From Pseudomonadota bacterium (GTDB lineage Bacteria; Pseudomonadota; Gammaproteobacteria; Burkholderiales; Burkholderiaceae_B), in NCBI GenBank assembly GCA_023439305.1, contig JAEXOO010000040.1, forward strand, positions 137,686-201,685: a stretch of 64,000 bases of DNA, read 5' to 3'. Below the pieces are notes generated by a model. That model made no database searches. It was not told the DNA's origin and was given only the letters and a program-made list of their open reading frames with translations. The position numbers were made by a program, and so were the translations under genes. This document shows positions 15,653-24,191 of the stretch, piece by piece (positions within the stretch are counted from its first letter, which is position 1; every line of letters begins with the position of its first letter).

Positions 15653-16867
15653 ATGACCATATCTGCTGCACCCCGCCTGCCCGGCGCCCACGCCAGCCAA
15701 GGACTTTGGCTGGCGTTTGTCATTCTTGTCGGTTTGAATCTGCGCCCTTTCCTGACCTCCAGCGGCACCCTGGCCCGGGACGTGGCGCAGGGTTTGGGCA
15801 TGGAATTAGGCGAGATGGCCTGGCTGACTTTGCTGCCCATGATGATCATGGGCCTGGGGGCATTCTGCATGCCCTCGGTGCGACGGTTGCTGTCGGTGCG
15901 TCATATTGTCATGGTGTCCTTGATCATTCTGTGCCTGGGCTGTGCGTTGCGCTGGGTCGTGCCCAATGGCCTTAGCCTGATTTCCACGGCGCTGTTGTGC
16001 GGCGCGGGCGTGGCCATGCTGCAGGCCGTCATGCCCGGCATCATCAAGGAACAGTTTCCCCAGCATACGGCGCAGGTCACGGGCGTGTATTCGGCCACCT
16101 TGATGGGCGGCGGGGCTTTGGGCGCGCAGATCACCCCCTGGATCAGCACTTTGTCCGACAGTTGGCGGGTGGCGCTGGCATTCTGGGCCTTGCCGATCAG
16201 CGTGGCCTTGTGGATCGCCTGGAAGGTCGTGCCCCGGGTGGCGCGAGGCGGTGCTGCAGGACTGCCGTCGCTGGCCTTGCTGCGGCTTCCGCGCACCTGG
16301 TCTTTGATGCTGTGTTTTGGACTGATTAACGGCGGTTATGCCTCGTTGGTCACCTGGCTTGCCACGTTCTATCAGGATCATGGCTGGAGCGCAGCGGCCA
16401 GCGGCACGCTGGTCGCCTTGTTGTCGGTCGCGCAGGCGGTCGCGGCTTTCCTGCTGCCTACGCTGGCGGCCAGGAACAAGGACAGGCGCGGCTGGATCTG
16501 GCTGGCCTTGGCTTTCCAGTTGGCGGGTTTCGCCGCCTTTGCCTGGATTCCGGATGCCGCGCCTTATTTGTGGGGCATCATCATCGGGATTGGCCTGGGT
16601 GGCTGTTTTTCGCTGGTGCTGCTGGTGGCGCTGGATCATTTTTCGGATGCAGCGCGGGCGGGAACGCTCAGTGCCCTGATGCAAGGCGGCGGTTTTCCGA
16701 TTGCTGCCTTATTTCCCATGATCAGCGCCTGGCTCAGCGACTACACCGGCGGCTTCAATGCGGCCTGGATGCTGCATTGCGTGCTGGTCCTGGGTGTGGT
16801 GGTGCTGACCTGGCGCTTTCAGCCCGCTGATTACGAGCGCATCATGCAGAGCAAGCCGCGCGCCTAG
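15653..16867 (+). CDS. MFS transporter, CynX/NimT type
   Basis: A 404-residue protein with about 12 hydrophobic segments. The N-terminal GLWLAFVILVGLNLRPFLTSSGTL and the following helices resemble the CynX/YeaN (cyanate or 2-nitroimidazole transporter-like) branch of the major facilitator superfamily. The substrate cannot be assigned from sequence, and no cyanase gene is nearby. It follows the ankyrin gene by 54 bases with no good terminator between. The ATG at 15653 has no obvious ribosome-binding site. Transcription ends at the shared hairpin at 16892-16920. Confidence 0.85.
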   Translation: MTISAAPRLPGAHASQGLWLAFVILVGLNLRPFLTSSGTLARDVAQGLGMELGEMAWLTLLPMMIMGLGAFCMPSVRRLLSVRHIVMVSLIILCLGCALRWVVPNGLSLISTALLCGAGVAMLQAVMPGIIKEQFPQHTAQVTGVYSATLMGGGALGAQITPWISTLSDSWRVALAFWALPISVALWIAWKVVPRVARGGAAGLPSLALLRLPRTWSLMLCFGLINGGYASLVTWLATFYQDHGWSAAASGTLVALLSVAQAVAAFLLPTLAARNKDRRGWIWLALAFQLAGFAAFAWIPDAAPYLWGIIIGIGLGGCFSLVLLVALDHFSDAARAGTLSALMQGGGFPIAALFPMISAWLSDYTGGFNAAWMLHCVLVLGVVVLTWRFQPADYERIMQSKPRA

Positions 16868-16891
16868 CGGCCCATGAGCCATCGCCCAAAA

Positions 16892-16920
16892 AAAACGGAC
16901 ATTCATCGAATGTCCGTTTT
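16892..16920. terminator. Bidirectional terminator between the MFS and cytochrome c genes
   Basis: AAAACGGACATTC (16892-16904) and its complement (16908-16920) form a 13-bp stem with loop ATC, with A-runs and T-runs on both sides. It serves two convergent genes. Confidence 0.92.
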
Positions 16921-16934
16921 TTCGTGACGGGGTC

Positions 16935-17270
16935 TTACTGTGGAGCGCCGGCCATGATCCATGCAACGACTTGCTTGATGTCGTCATCGGAAATGCCGGG
17001 GTTCGGCGGCATGGGCATGGGACCGTATACATCTTTGCTGCCCTGGCGGATGTGCTGGGCGAGCAATTCCGCATTGGCCGGGTCGCCTTTGCGCTTTTCG
17101 GCCACTTCCTGGTAGGCGGGGCCGACAACCTTCTTGTCCACGGCATGACAGGCCAGACAGGCGTTCTTGGTCAGGATGTCTTTGACGGATTCAAAGGTGG
17201 GTTCAGCAGCCTGCGCGCCGAAACCGATGGTCATCAGCGATGCACAGACCAGCAGTTGTTTCAATTTCAT
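16935..17270 (-). CDS. Class I c-type cytochrome (c-551/c-552 like)
   Basis: 111 residues with a signal peptide (MKLKQLLVCASLMTIGFGAQA) and a ~90-residue mature periplasmic electron carrier. The heme site is CLACH (about residues 38-42), and the axial Met lies in GPMPMPPNPGISDDDIKQVVAWI, typical of c-551/c-552. It probably shuttles electrons to a terminal oxidase or reductase. GGGAG lies ahead of the ATG. The gene is divergent from a universal stress gene that has an FNR/ANR-type box; the same intergenic region may regulate both. Confidence 0.92.
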   Translation of the reverse strand: MKLKQLLVCASLMTIGFGAQAAEPTFESVKDILTKNACLACHAVDKKVVGPAYQEVAEKRKGDPANAELLAQHIRQGSKDVYGPMPMPPNPGISDDDIKQVVAWIMAGAPQ

Positions 17271-17422
17271 TGGGCATCTCCCTTATATAACAGGCGCAGG
17301 AACGGGTGTTGCACCCGTGTGAATGCTGCGCACGTGACGTTTCCCACACAGAGGTCCATGTGGCATTCACTTCGTGATCATACGGTTATGATAGATCAGC
17401 TTTATGTAAATAACTGTATGCG

Positions 17423-17436
17423 TTGACATCGATCAA
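17423..17436 (+). promoter_or_regulatory. FNR/ANR/CRP-type box upstream of the universal stress gene
   Basis: TTGAC-ATCG-ATCAA differs by one base from the FNR consensus TTGAT-N4-ATCAA. Its centre is 91 bases upstream of the ATG at 17521; if it acts at -41.5 the transcript would begin near 17471. A weaker copy, TTATG-ATAG-ATCAG, lies at 17387-17400, nearer the divergent cytochrome gene. Oxygen-responsive control is inferred. Confidence 0.65.
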
Positions 17437-17520
17437 GTATATTCATTCACTTATTAGGTAATGTGCTTAGAAGAGTAAGTGCTTCAAGCTTAAATAGTTA
17501 ATTTCCAACTAGAGGTGTCT

Positions 17521-17946
17521 ATGCTGAATGTTCTCGTTCCGGTCGATGGCTCCGACGCGTCCACCCGCGCCGTACAGGCGGCGGTAGCCATGCTGGCTCA
17601 CAAGCCCGAGGCTACGCTGCATCTGCTGGCTGTGCCCACGCCTATTGTGTCCGGCAACGTCAAACGGTTCTTTTCTGACGATGTGCTGCAGGCTTATTAC
17701 CAGGATGAAGGCAATAATGCCTTGATCCCATCCCGTTCCGTGCTGGCCGGTCAATCTGTGCAGGTCAAGGAAAACATCATTGCCGGCAACGCGGCGCAGA
17801 CCATCAAGGATTACGTGGAACGCAACAATATCGACCACATCGTGATGGGCACGCGTGGCCTGAGCGCCCTGCCCGGTCTGGTGCTGGGTTCGGTCACCAC
17901 CAAGGTGCTTAGCATGGTCAATGTGCCGGTCACGCTGATCAAATAA
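17521..17946 (+). CDS. Universal stress protein (UspA family)
   Basis: 141 residues, a single Usp domain. The first strand and loop (MLNVLVPVDGSDAST) and the C-terminal ATP-binding motif GTRGLSALPGLVLGSVTTKVL (G-x2-G-x9-G-S/T type) are both intact, so it is likely an ATP-binding Usp. AGAGG sits before the ATG at 17521; an in-frame GTG at 17515 overlaps it and is rejected. An FNR-type box upstream suggests induction under low oxygen, which is known for several Usp genes in proteobacteria. It ends at its own terminator. Confidence 0.93.
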   Translation: MLNVLVPVDGSDASTRAVQAAVAMLAHKPEATLHLLAVPTPIVSGNVKRFFSDDVLQAYYQDEGNNALIPSRSVLAGQSVQVKENIIAGNAAQTIKDYVERNNIDHIVMGTRGLSALPGLVLGSVTTKVLSMVNVPVTLIK

Positions 17947-17972
17947 ATACAGCAGACGACCGCTTTACATCC

Positions 17973-18013
17973 AGGCCCGGACAGCGCGTGAAAACAGCGC
18001 GTCCGGGCCTTTT
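17973..18013 (+). terminator. Terminator of the universal stress gene
   Basis: AGGCCCGGAC (17973-17982) pairs with GTCCGGGCCT (18001-18010), with an inner GCGC/GCGC pair, and is followed by TTTT. Confidence 0.85.
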
Positions 18014-18152
18014 CATTTGACATTTCTCCTATGAGGCATGCCTTTTTGTAACAGCATGCGTGCTACACTTTGCGCGGCCGGATTTGCCGCCACGCGCAGC
18101 TCCGGCCTTTTCAATGACGACTCGAAGAGATACATAAAAAGGGATGCCGAGA

Positions 18153-19004
18153 ATGATTCTGAGGAAGAAGCTTCTGATTACCGTATTGGCGGCCAGCGTA
18201 GGGTTGGCCGGTTGCGCCACCACGGATGGCGGCGGCTGGGGCAGCAAGCAGACGATCGGTACGGCCTTGGGCACGATCGGCGGTGTGCTGATCGGCAGCC
18301 AGATCGGCGGCGGCAGTGGACGTACTGTCGCCATGATCCTGGGTGCCTTGGCCGGCGGCGCTCTGGGGAATTGGATTGGCGCCAACCTCGATGAACAAGA
18401 CAAGCAATCCCTGGCCTTGAGCACTCAGCAGGCGCTGGAGTCCGGGCGCACGGTGGACTGGTCCTCGGACCATAGCGGCGCTACCGCTTCCATTACTCCC
18501 GTGTCCAGCAAAACCGTGGAAAAGCAGGCGACGATCAAGCGTTCGCCCAAGATCGCCAAAGCCGACAAGCTGGATGTGATCAACAAGCCTTACCGCGCCG
18601 TCAAATCGGCCAATTTGCGCGCCGCGCCTGCCAACGATGCGGAAAAAGTCGGCGGCTTCACGGCTGGGCAGACCTTCACCGCGCAGGGACGGACCGCCAA
18701 TGACTGGATCGCCGTTGCCCGTCAAGGCGTCACCGTGGGCTATGTCTATGCGCCGCTGGTCGCTCCGGTTGCGGTTGCCAAAGCGGATCAGGCCACGGAT
18801 CTGGACTCCATTACCGTCGCCAAGGCGCAAAGTCAGGGTTTTGACCTGGATGCCATCAATCCGGCTGCTCCCGTCAGCGAAACCACGGTCGTGCAGACGA
18901 CCTGCCGCACGATGGAATACAAGATCACCACCAAGTCGGGCAGTACCGACAGCAAGACGGTGGACGCCTGCCAGGGCAATGATGGCGCCTGGCAAATCGG
19001 TTAA
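18153..19004 (+). CDS. Lipoprotein with glycine-zipper and SH3-like domains
   Basis: 283 residues. The lipobox is VGLAGC (Cys about residue 21). A glycine-zipper segment follows (about 33-75, with GTIGGVLIGSQIGGGSG and GALAGGALGNWIGANLDEQD), as in 17-kDa surface antigens and SlyB-like lipoproteins. Residues about 150-210 (YRAVKSANLRAAPANDAEKVGGFTAGQTF...VGYVYAPLV) form a bacterial SH3-like domain, usually a cell-wall-associated module. A C-terminal part with two cysteines follows (TTCRTMEYKI, DACQGNDGAW). The ATG at 18153 is favoured because AAAAAGGG lies 9 bases ahead, too near the ATG at 18144. It is the first gene of an apparent three-gene operon of unknown role. Confidence 0.8.
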   Translation: MILRKKLLITVLAASVGLAGCATTDGGGWGSKQTIGTALGTIGGVLIGSQIGGGSGRTVAMILGALAGGALGNWIGANLDEQDKQSLALSTQQALESGRTVDWSSDHSGATASITPVSSKTVEKQATIKRSPKIAKADKLDVINKPYRAVKSANLRAAPANDAEKVGGFTAGQTFTAQGRTANDWIAVARQGVTVGYVYAPLVAPVAVAKADQATDLDSITVAKAQSQGFDLDAINPAAPVSETTVVQTTCRTMEYKITTKSGSTDSKTVDACQGNDGAWQIG

Positions 19005-19018
19005 TTGAAGCTGAATAC

Positions 19019-21028
19019 ATGAAACATTCATTTGCATGGCTGCCGCTGGCAGCCAGCCTGGTCGCCTTGCCGGCGTGGGGCCAGGACTATCGCTTGGCTT
19101 TTTCTCAGAACGACAGGCTGGAGGTGTTCATTGACGGCAAGACAGCCGACAACTGGTGTTCTCCCAGCCCCGTTCTGCGCCTGGCAAGCCAGGTGACCCC
19201 GGTAGCCGCTACCATCGAGGGCATAGTTCCCAAACTGGGAGCCTTGATGGCTGCGCAGTGTGCTCAGGCCGAGCAGTTCCAATGGACGGCCGTTGACCCC
19301 CAAGGCAAGGAATTTGCCAAAGGCGTGGCGCGGAAGTCGGACCAGTGGATTGCCAAGGTAGAGCCGCCCGTCGCTGCGGCTGATCTGGACCAGACTGCTG
19401 CGGCGGAGGTCAAGGCAGCGCCTGAGCCGCAGCCGCTTATCAATTCTGACCCGCAAGTGGCCGCCGCCCCTGAGCCGGCGCCGCCCTCGCCTGCCCAGCC
19501 GGAGCCGGCGGCAACGGCCCCGGCCCAAGCGCCCGCTGCGCCTTTGCCGGTTGCCGAGGTAGAAAAGACGCAGGTGGCCAAAGAAACGGCGCCGCCCGAG
19601 CCGGCGGCAGCTGCAGCGCCCGCACCTGCACCAGAACCTGTCGCTCCCGCGGCGCAGGCTCAGCCCGAGCCAGCCAAGGCGCCTGTTGTTGCGCCGACGC
19701 CGGTCAGCCAGAGCGTGACTATCCAGGGGTGGAGCGCAGAAAAAAGCGCGCGCGCCCTGGATTTGGCGCAAGCCTTGACCACGCTCAAGGACCAGAATGG
19801 CTGCGCCATCCGTACTGTGGTCGAGATGGACGGCAATGCCGATTATGCCTTGCAGTCCGAAGGCCGCTTGAGCTGCAATGCCAACGGCATGCTTGATGGT
19901 CAGGGAAATCTGTCCTTGCTGCGCGGCGACGGCAAAGTGCTTGCCAGCACTGGCACGGTCTACGTGAAAAATGGCACTCCCATGCAAGGAGATGCCCTTC
20001 TGCCCGAGCCCATCGCCTTCAACGGCAAGGATGAATTCTGGTATTTGCTGGGCAATGACTCGCAAACACAGAGTGTCGTGCTGGCCATGATCAAGGCCAG
20101 TACGTATTCGGGCGTCGGCGTGATGCGCAACAATGACGCCCGCCTGGTCGTCATTCATGGTCAGGAGTCGACCTTCCGCAACGTCAACCAGATCCGGACT
20201 GTCATCGACAATGCCCTGACCCTGTTCAGCGCGGCCAAGATCAGCGGCAACGGCCATGTTCTGGTCAAAGTCTGGGACAACTTCGAAGACGGGGTGCTGC
20301 TTGAAACCAAGGAGTTCGGTTGGGACGAAGCCGACCGGAAAGCCAAAGCGCAGATGTATTCCCATCGTCTGTACGAAATTTCGGCCAATCGTTCGAATTG
20401 GGGACGCGACGCCGGCACCTGGCGCTACAACCCGGGCAATGCCAGTAACTATGTCTATGCCCGTGCCGAAGAGGCTGAACGTGAAGCTCGGCGCAAGCTG
20501 ATGGAGCAGGCGCGCCAGGAAGAAAGCCGCCTGCGCGACTACGAAAGCATTGAGCAGCGCATTGCCCAGGAGGGCCCGGCCAAGTATCTGCGCCAGTCTT
20601 TCCGTGATGTGGACTATCAGCTTTTTGGCGACAACAACGGCTATCGCCGCCTGGTACAGGCCGGCGCCAATGGCGAGCGCTATGCCAGCTTCACCCGCAT
20701 TGTGCAGGTCAGCGGATCGGACGGGCGTGACGCCAAGGCGGATTGGCCCTACGACCTGCGCCTGGTCGGCCAAGCCGAACTGAAAAAAGGCTGGTACATG
20801 GTGACCGGAAAATTGCGTTTGGACAGCAAACGCGAGGATGAAGACGGATTGCCCCTGTCCCTGGTCAGCCTGGACGGGCCGCAAGCCATACAGTCCTGCT
20901 CCGCCGACGGCTGCGCCGATCTGGCCAAGGACGCTCTGAGCCTGTATCGCTTGAGTCTGGGGCAACCTGACTGGACTCCGGAACAGGCCAAGGCCATCAT
21001 TGAACAAGCGCGCAAAGGCGGTAATTAA
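19019..21028 (+). CDS. Exported protein of unknown function with Pro/Ala-rich linker
   Basis: 669 residues. The signal peptide ends near residue 22 (SLVALPAWGQ). An N-terminal domain of about 90 residues contains two cysteines (NWCSPSP, AAQCAQ). Residues about 115-235 are an extended Ala/Pro/Glu-rich linker. A larger domain of about 430 residues follows, with a charged helical stretch near 470-510 (AEEAEREARRKLMEQARQEESRLRDYESIEQRI) and two C-terminal cysteines (QSCSADGCADL). I do not recognise the family. It lies 14 bases after the SH3 lipoprotein and abuts the next gene (TAA directly followed by ATG), which implies co-translation and a shared envelope function. A long minus-strand frame over it is a shadow. 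Confidence 0.75.
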   Translation: MKHSFAWLPLAASLVALPAWGQDYRLAFSQNDRLEVFIDGKTADNWCSPSPVLRLASQVTPVAATIEGIVPKLGALMAAQCAQAEQFQWTAVDPQGKEFAKGVARKSDQWIAKVEPPVAAADLDQTAAAEVKAAPEPQPLINSDPQVAAAPEPAPPSPAQPEPAATAPAQAPAAPLPVAEVEKTQVAKETAPPEPAAAAAPAPAPEPVAPAAQAQPEPAKAPVVAPTPVSQSVTIQGWSAEKSARALDLAQALTTLKDQNGCAIRTVVEMDGNADYALQSEGRLSCNANGMLDGQGNLSLLRGDGKVLASTGTVYVKNGTPMQGDALLPEPIAFNGKDEFWYLLGNDSQTQSVVLAMIKASTYSGVGVMRNNDARLVVIHGQESTFRNVNQIRTVIDNALTLFSAAKISGNGHVLVKVWDNFEDGVLLETKEFGWDEADRKAKAQMYSHRLYEISANRSNWGRDAGTWRYNPGNASNYVYARAEEAEREARRKLMEQARQEESRLRDYESIEQRIAQEGPAKYLRQSFRDVDYQLFGDNNGYRRLVQAGANGERYASFTRIVQVSGSDGRDAKADWPYDLRLVGQAELKKGWYMVTGKLRLDSKREDEDGLPLSLVSLDGPQAIQSCSADGCADLAKDALSLYRLSLGQPDWTPEQAKAIIEQARKGGN

Positions 21029-22072
21029 ATGGCTGCGAACAACTCTAAAACATGGATCATCGGCGGCGTGGCCGTCGTCGCTCTGGCCGGTGCCTGGCTG
21101 GGGCTGAACGCTCTGGCTTCCAGCAAAGCCGAAGATAAGCTGCAAAAAGTCGTGCGTGACTACAATCTGGGCCAATACGTGCGCTGGGATGAGGTCAGCG
21201 CATCGTTTATGGGGAGCGCCAGCATCAAGGGGTTGACCATCAGTTTTCCAGGCACCGAGCCAATCTACGTAAAGTCCGTCGCCTTGCACGAAGCGGAAAA
21301 TACGGACAAGCGCACCCGGCTGAAGCTGGCTTTGGAGGAAGTCTCCAATGAAAACGTCGGCAAGCGCCTGCTGAATTACCAGGGTATTTCGGACGCCGTG
21401 GTGGAGTCAGGCGCGTATCGCTTGCCGCCGCCCAGCCTGGAGCTGGATCTGGATGCCGACAAGTCCCGCAACGAAGCGACCATCACGCTGAAGTACGATT
21501 TGCCCAAAGTCTCCAAAGGCGAGCTGCAGGCCAGTCTGATACAAGTGAACGGCGTCTTGTCCTTGCTTGGCAATCCGCCCGCGCCCAGTGGCGGTTTCGG
21601 CTCGACATCCTTGACGAGCTCATTCGAGCAGTTAGGGTATTTCATGCAACTGCTGCAACCTATCTCTCAGGTGCAGCTCAGCGAACTGAACTACGAGGTC
21701 ACAGATCAGGGGCTGATGAAACGGCGCAGTGCCCTCTGGGAACGCTACAGCACGGATATGGACTACGAGCAGTCCAGCAAACCCGCCAAACTGCGCGAGA
21801 ACAAGCGTGAAGAGCTGATCACGTTCACGGAGGGGCCGGAGTGCTCGAGCAGCAGCCACTCGGCTTTTTCCTTGGCGCAGAATCCTCAGAAAGCCTGCAA
21901 GGCCATACGCAAATTCATCCTGGGCGAGGGAACTGTGGAGTTGAGCTTCAAGCCCCAGATGCCGGTTCCACTGATGAAAATGGATGATTGGCGTCCGACT
22001 CGCTGGATACAGGGTTCGTTCAGCGAACGAGACGCACAGTTTGTGCGCAATCTGCGTTTCGATCTGCGCTGA
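21029..22072 (+). CDS. Membrane-anchored protein of unknown function (DUF945/AsmA-like architecture)
   Basis: 347 residues with one N-terminal membrane helix (about 9-30, WIIGGVAVVALAGAWLGLNAL) and a large periplasmic part of mixed beta strands. The layout (short cytoplasmic N-terminus, one helix, an amphipathic VGKLQKVV-like start, then repeated strands such as VSASFMGSASIKGLTISF) recalls YdgA/DUF945 and AsmA-like proteins, but I cannot assign it firmly. Two cysteines lie far down the chain (GPECSSS, QKACKAI). Its ATG follows the previous stop with no gap, so translation is coupled to the 669-residue protein. The operon ends at a perfect 15-bp hairpin. Confidence 0.75.
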   Translation: MAANNSKTWIIGGVAVVALAGAWLGLNALASSKAEDKLQKVVRDYNLGQYVRWDEVSASFMGSASIKGLTISFPGTEPIYVKSVALHEAENTDKRTRLKLALEEVSNENVGKRLLNYQGISDAVVESGAYRLPPPSLELDLDADKSRNEATITLKYDLPKVSKGELQASLIQVNGVLSLLGNPPAPSGGFGSTSLTSSFEQLGYFMQLLQPISQVQLSELNYEVTDQGLMKRRSALWERYSTDMDYEQSSKPAKLRENKREELITFTEGPECSSSSHSAFSLAQNPQKACKAIRKFILGEGTVELSFKPQMPVPLMKMDDWRPTRWIQGSFSERDAQFVRNLRFDLR

Positions 22073-22087
22073 TCGATTCAGGAGTTC

Positions 22088-22119
22088 AAAAAAACCGCTT
22101 CAGTTGAAGCGGTTTTTTT
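22088..22119. terminator. Strong bidirectional terminator after the envelope cluster
   Basis: A perfect 15-bp stem (AAAAAAACCGCTTCA and complement) with a 2-base loop, flanked by seven A and seven T. It lies between the convergent unknown operon and the PQQ dehydrogenase gene. Confidence 0.93.
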
Positions 22120-22160
22120 ATATTGCTTTTTGCAGCATGAGGTCGGCAACGACAGGGAAT

Positions 22161-23339
22161 TTATGGCACGGGGCTTACGCGCAGCAATTGCCCTTGGCTG
22201 TCGTCCGTCAGAACATACAGCAGGCCATCCGGGCCGACCCGCACATCGCGGATGCGCGCACCCATATCCTTCAGCAAGCGTTCTTCGCCCACGACATGCC
22301 CGTCTTCTTCGTCCAATTGCAGGCGGATCAAGGACTGCTCTTTCAGAGCGCCGACAAAGACGCTGTGCCGCCATTGCGGCACGCGGTCCTGATCGTAAAA
22401 GGCCAGACCACTGATGGCCGGCGAGACAGACCAGTAATGAAACGGCTCGGTCAGACCCGGCACAGGCGTCGTGCGGGCCTCGGGGATGGCCTGGCCGTCA
22501 TAATTGATTCCATGGGTGGCCAGAGGCCAGCCGTAATTGGCTCCGGGCAGGATTACATTGAGCTCATCGCCGCCTTGGGGGCCGTGTTCGGCGACCCAAA
22601 GCTGCTGGGTCCATGGATTCCAGGCCATGCCTTGCGGATTGCGATGGCCATAGCTCCAGATTTCCGGTCTAGCCTGGCGATTGCTGCGAAAGGGATTGTC
22701 GCGGGGCGCAGCGCCGTCAGGTCGGATGCGCACCACCTTGCCTTGCAAATGATCCAGTTGCTGCGCCGTGGGGCGCTGGTTGTTTTCGCCCAGGGCGATA
22801 TACAGATCGAGACCCTTGGGGTCGAAGGTCATGCGCGCGCCATAATGCAATCCAGTGGACAGAGCCGGTTCCTGACGGAAGATGGGCCGGAAAGCGTCGA
22901 TGCGGGTCAGGTCGGACGACAGCACGCCATAGCCAACCGTCGTGGCGGACACCTGCTTGTCGCGGCGCTCTGCATAAGCCAGGTAGATACGGCGGCTGCG
23001 AAAGAAGTCGGGCGCCAGCACGACATCCAGCAGACCGCCCTGCCCTACGGCGTGCACCTTGGGAACGCCGGCAATGGGTTCGGACAGCCCTTGATCCGGC
23101 GTCCAGACGCGCAGGCGGCCTGGGCGCTCGGTGATCAGAATACCGGCATTGCGCGGTAAAAAAGCCATGGCCCACGGATGCTCCAGCCCGGAGGCCAGGG
23201 CCTGTACGGCTACGGCTGGCCCCGCAATGGCCGGCGTGGGCATTTCCTGAGCCAGCGCCAGGGTCGGCGCCAGCGGGGACAGGCACAGCGCGAGGCCGGC
23301 CACCATGCAGTTGATGCTGAAATTTCTTCTTGTAATCAT
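22161..23339 (-). CDS. PQQ-dependent sugar dehydrogenase (YliI/aldose dehydrogenase type)
   Basis: 392 residues. A twin-arginine signal (MITRRNFSINCMVAGLALCLS) directs it to the periplasm. The six-bladed propeller motifs of soluble glucose/sorbosone dehydrogenases are visible: GLEHPWAMAFLP, ILITERPGRLRV, GEGGLLDV-like GQGGLLDVVLAPDF, SYGHRNPQGMAW and WVAEHGPQGGDELN. The family oxidises aldoses with PQQ as cofactor; the physiological sugar is unknown. The frame is open upstream to 23390, but the ATG at 23339 begins the Tat signal. It starts 4 bases after the slipin stop, so it is the last gene of a fumC-nfeD-slipin run. Confidence 0.88.
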   Translation of the reverse strand: MITRRNFSINCMVAGLALCLSPLAPTLALAQEMPTPAIAGPAVAVQALASGLEHPWAMAFLPRNAGILITERPGRLRVWTPDQGLSEPIAGVPKVHAVGQGGLLDVVLAPDFFRSRRIYLAYAERRDKQVSATTVGYGVLSSDLTRIDAFRPIFRQEPALSTGLHYGARMTFDPKGLDLYIALGENNQRPTAQQLDHLQGKVVRIRPDGAAPRDNPFRSNRQARPEIWSYGHRNPQGMAWNPWTQQLWVAEHGPQGGDELNVILPGANYGWPLATHGINYDGQAIPEARTTPVPGLTEPFHYWSVSPAISGLAFYDQDRVPQWRHSVFVGALKEQSLIRLQLDEEDGHVVGEERLLKDMGARIRDVRVGPDGLLYVLTDDSQGQLLRVSPVP

Positions 23340-23343
23340 AAAA

Positions 23344-24165
23344 CTAAGATGGGTTGATCGGAGGGTCGGAATCCTGAGGATGGCGGGCATCGGTTCCAGC
23401 CGCTGCGGCGGAGTTGCCCAGCAGGCCTTTCAGCAAATCCACGGGCAGTGGAAACACGATGGTATTGCTCTTGTCGCCCGCGATCTGGGTCAAGGTCTGC
23501 AGGTAGCGCAATTGCATGGCCGAGGGCTGACTGGACAGTACATGGGCGGCTTCGCGCAGGGCCTCGGCGGCCTGACGTTCGCCGTCTGCGTGGATGACTT
23601 TGGCGCGCCGTTCGCGTTCCGCTTCGGCTTGGCGGGCAATAGCGCGCACCATGGTGTCGTTCAGGTCGATGTGCTTGATTTCGACATTGGTGACCTTGAT
23701 GCCCCAGGAATCAGTCTGTTCGTCCAGAATGCGCTGGATGTCCAGATTGAGCTTTTCGCGCTCGGACAGCATGTCGTCCAGCTCGTGTTTGCCCAGCACG
23801 GCGCGCAGCGTGGTCTGCGCGAGCTGACTGGTGGCATTCAGGTAGTTTTCGACCTGGATGATGGCTTTTTCAGGAGCCACTACCTTGAAATACACCACGG
23901 CATTGACCTTGACGGAAATGTTGTCGCGCGAGATGACGTCCTGCGCCGGCACGTCCATGGTGACCACCCGCAGGTCCACCCGCACGATCTGCTGCAGGAA
24001 CGGAATGACCAGAATCAGGCCGGGACCGCGCACCGCGGTGAAACGCCCCAGGGTGAAGACCACGGCGCGCTGGTATTCGCGCAGCACGCGCACGGACTTG
24101 ATCAGGACGATGAAGATCAGGAACAGGACCAGGATATAGCCCAGACTGGCATCGTAATAGAACAT
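23344..24165 (-). CDS. Slipin (SPFH/stomatin/band 7 family membrane protein)
   Basis: 273 residues. An N-terminal membrane segment (about 8-24, LGYILVLFLIFIVLIKSV) precedes a band 7 domain (REYQRAVVFTLGRF...VDLRVVTMDVPAQDVISRDNISVKVNAVVYFKV). A coiled-coil region follows (AIARQAEAERERRAKVIHADGERQAAEALREAA). Slipins organise membrane microdomains, commonly with an NfeD partner encoded next door, as here. AAGGAG stands 8 bases ahead of the ATG at 24165; the open frame further upstream overlaps nfeD and is not coding. Confidence 0.93.
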   Translation of the reverse strand: MFYYDASLGYILVLFLIFIVLIKSVRVLREYQRAVVFTLGRFTAVRGPGLILVIPFLQQIVRVDLRVVTMDVPAQDVISRDNISVKVNAVVYFKVVAPEKAIIQVENYLNATSQLAQTTLRAVLGKHELDDMLSEREKLNLDIQRILDEQTDSWGIKVTNVEIKHIDLNDTMVRAIARQAEAERERRAKVIHADGERQAAEALREAAHVLSSQPSAMQLRYLQTLTQIAGDKSNTIVFPLPVDLLKGLLGNSAAAAGTDARHPQDSDPPINPS

Positions 24166-24191
24166 ACGGCTCTCCTTGTCGATCGGATCAA

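Noticed and set aside
19028..21289. 753-residue minus-strand open frame over the envelope cluster
   Set aside because: It is a high-GC mirror of the 669-residue protein and its neighbour; it has no ribosome-binding site or recognisable domain, and the plus-strand gene has a signal peptide and tight operon spacing.
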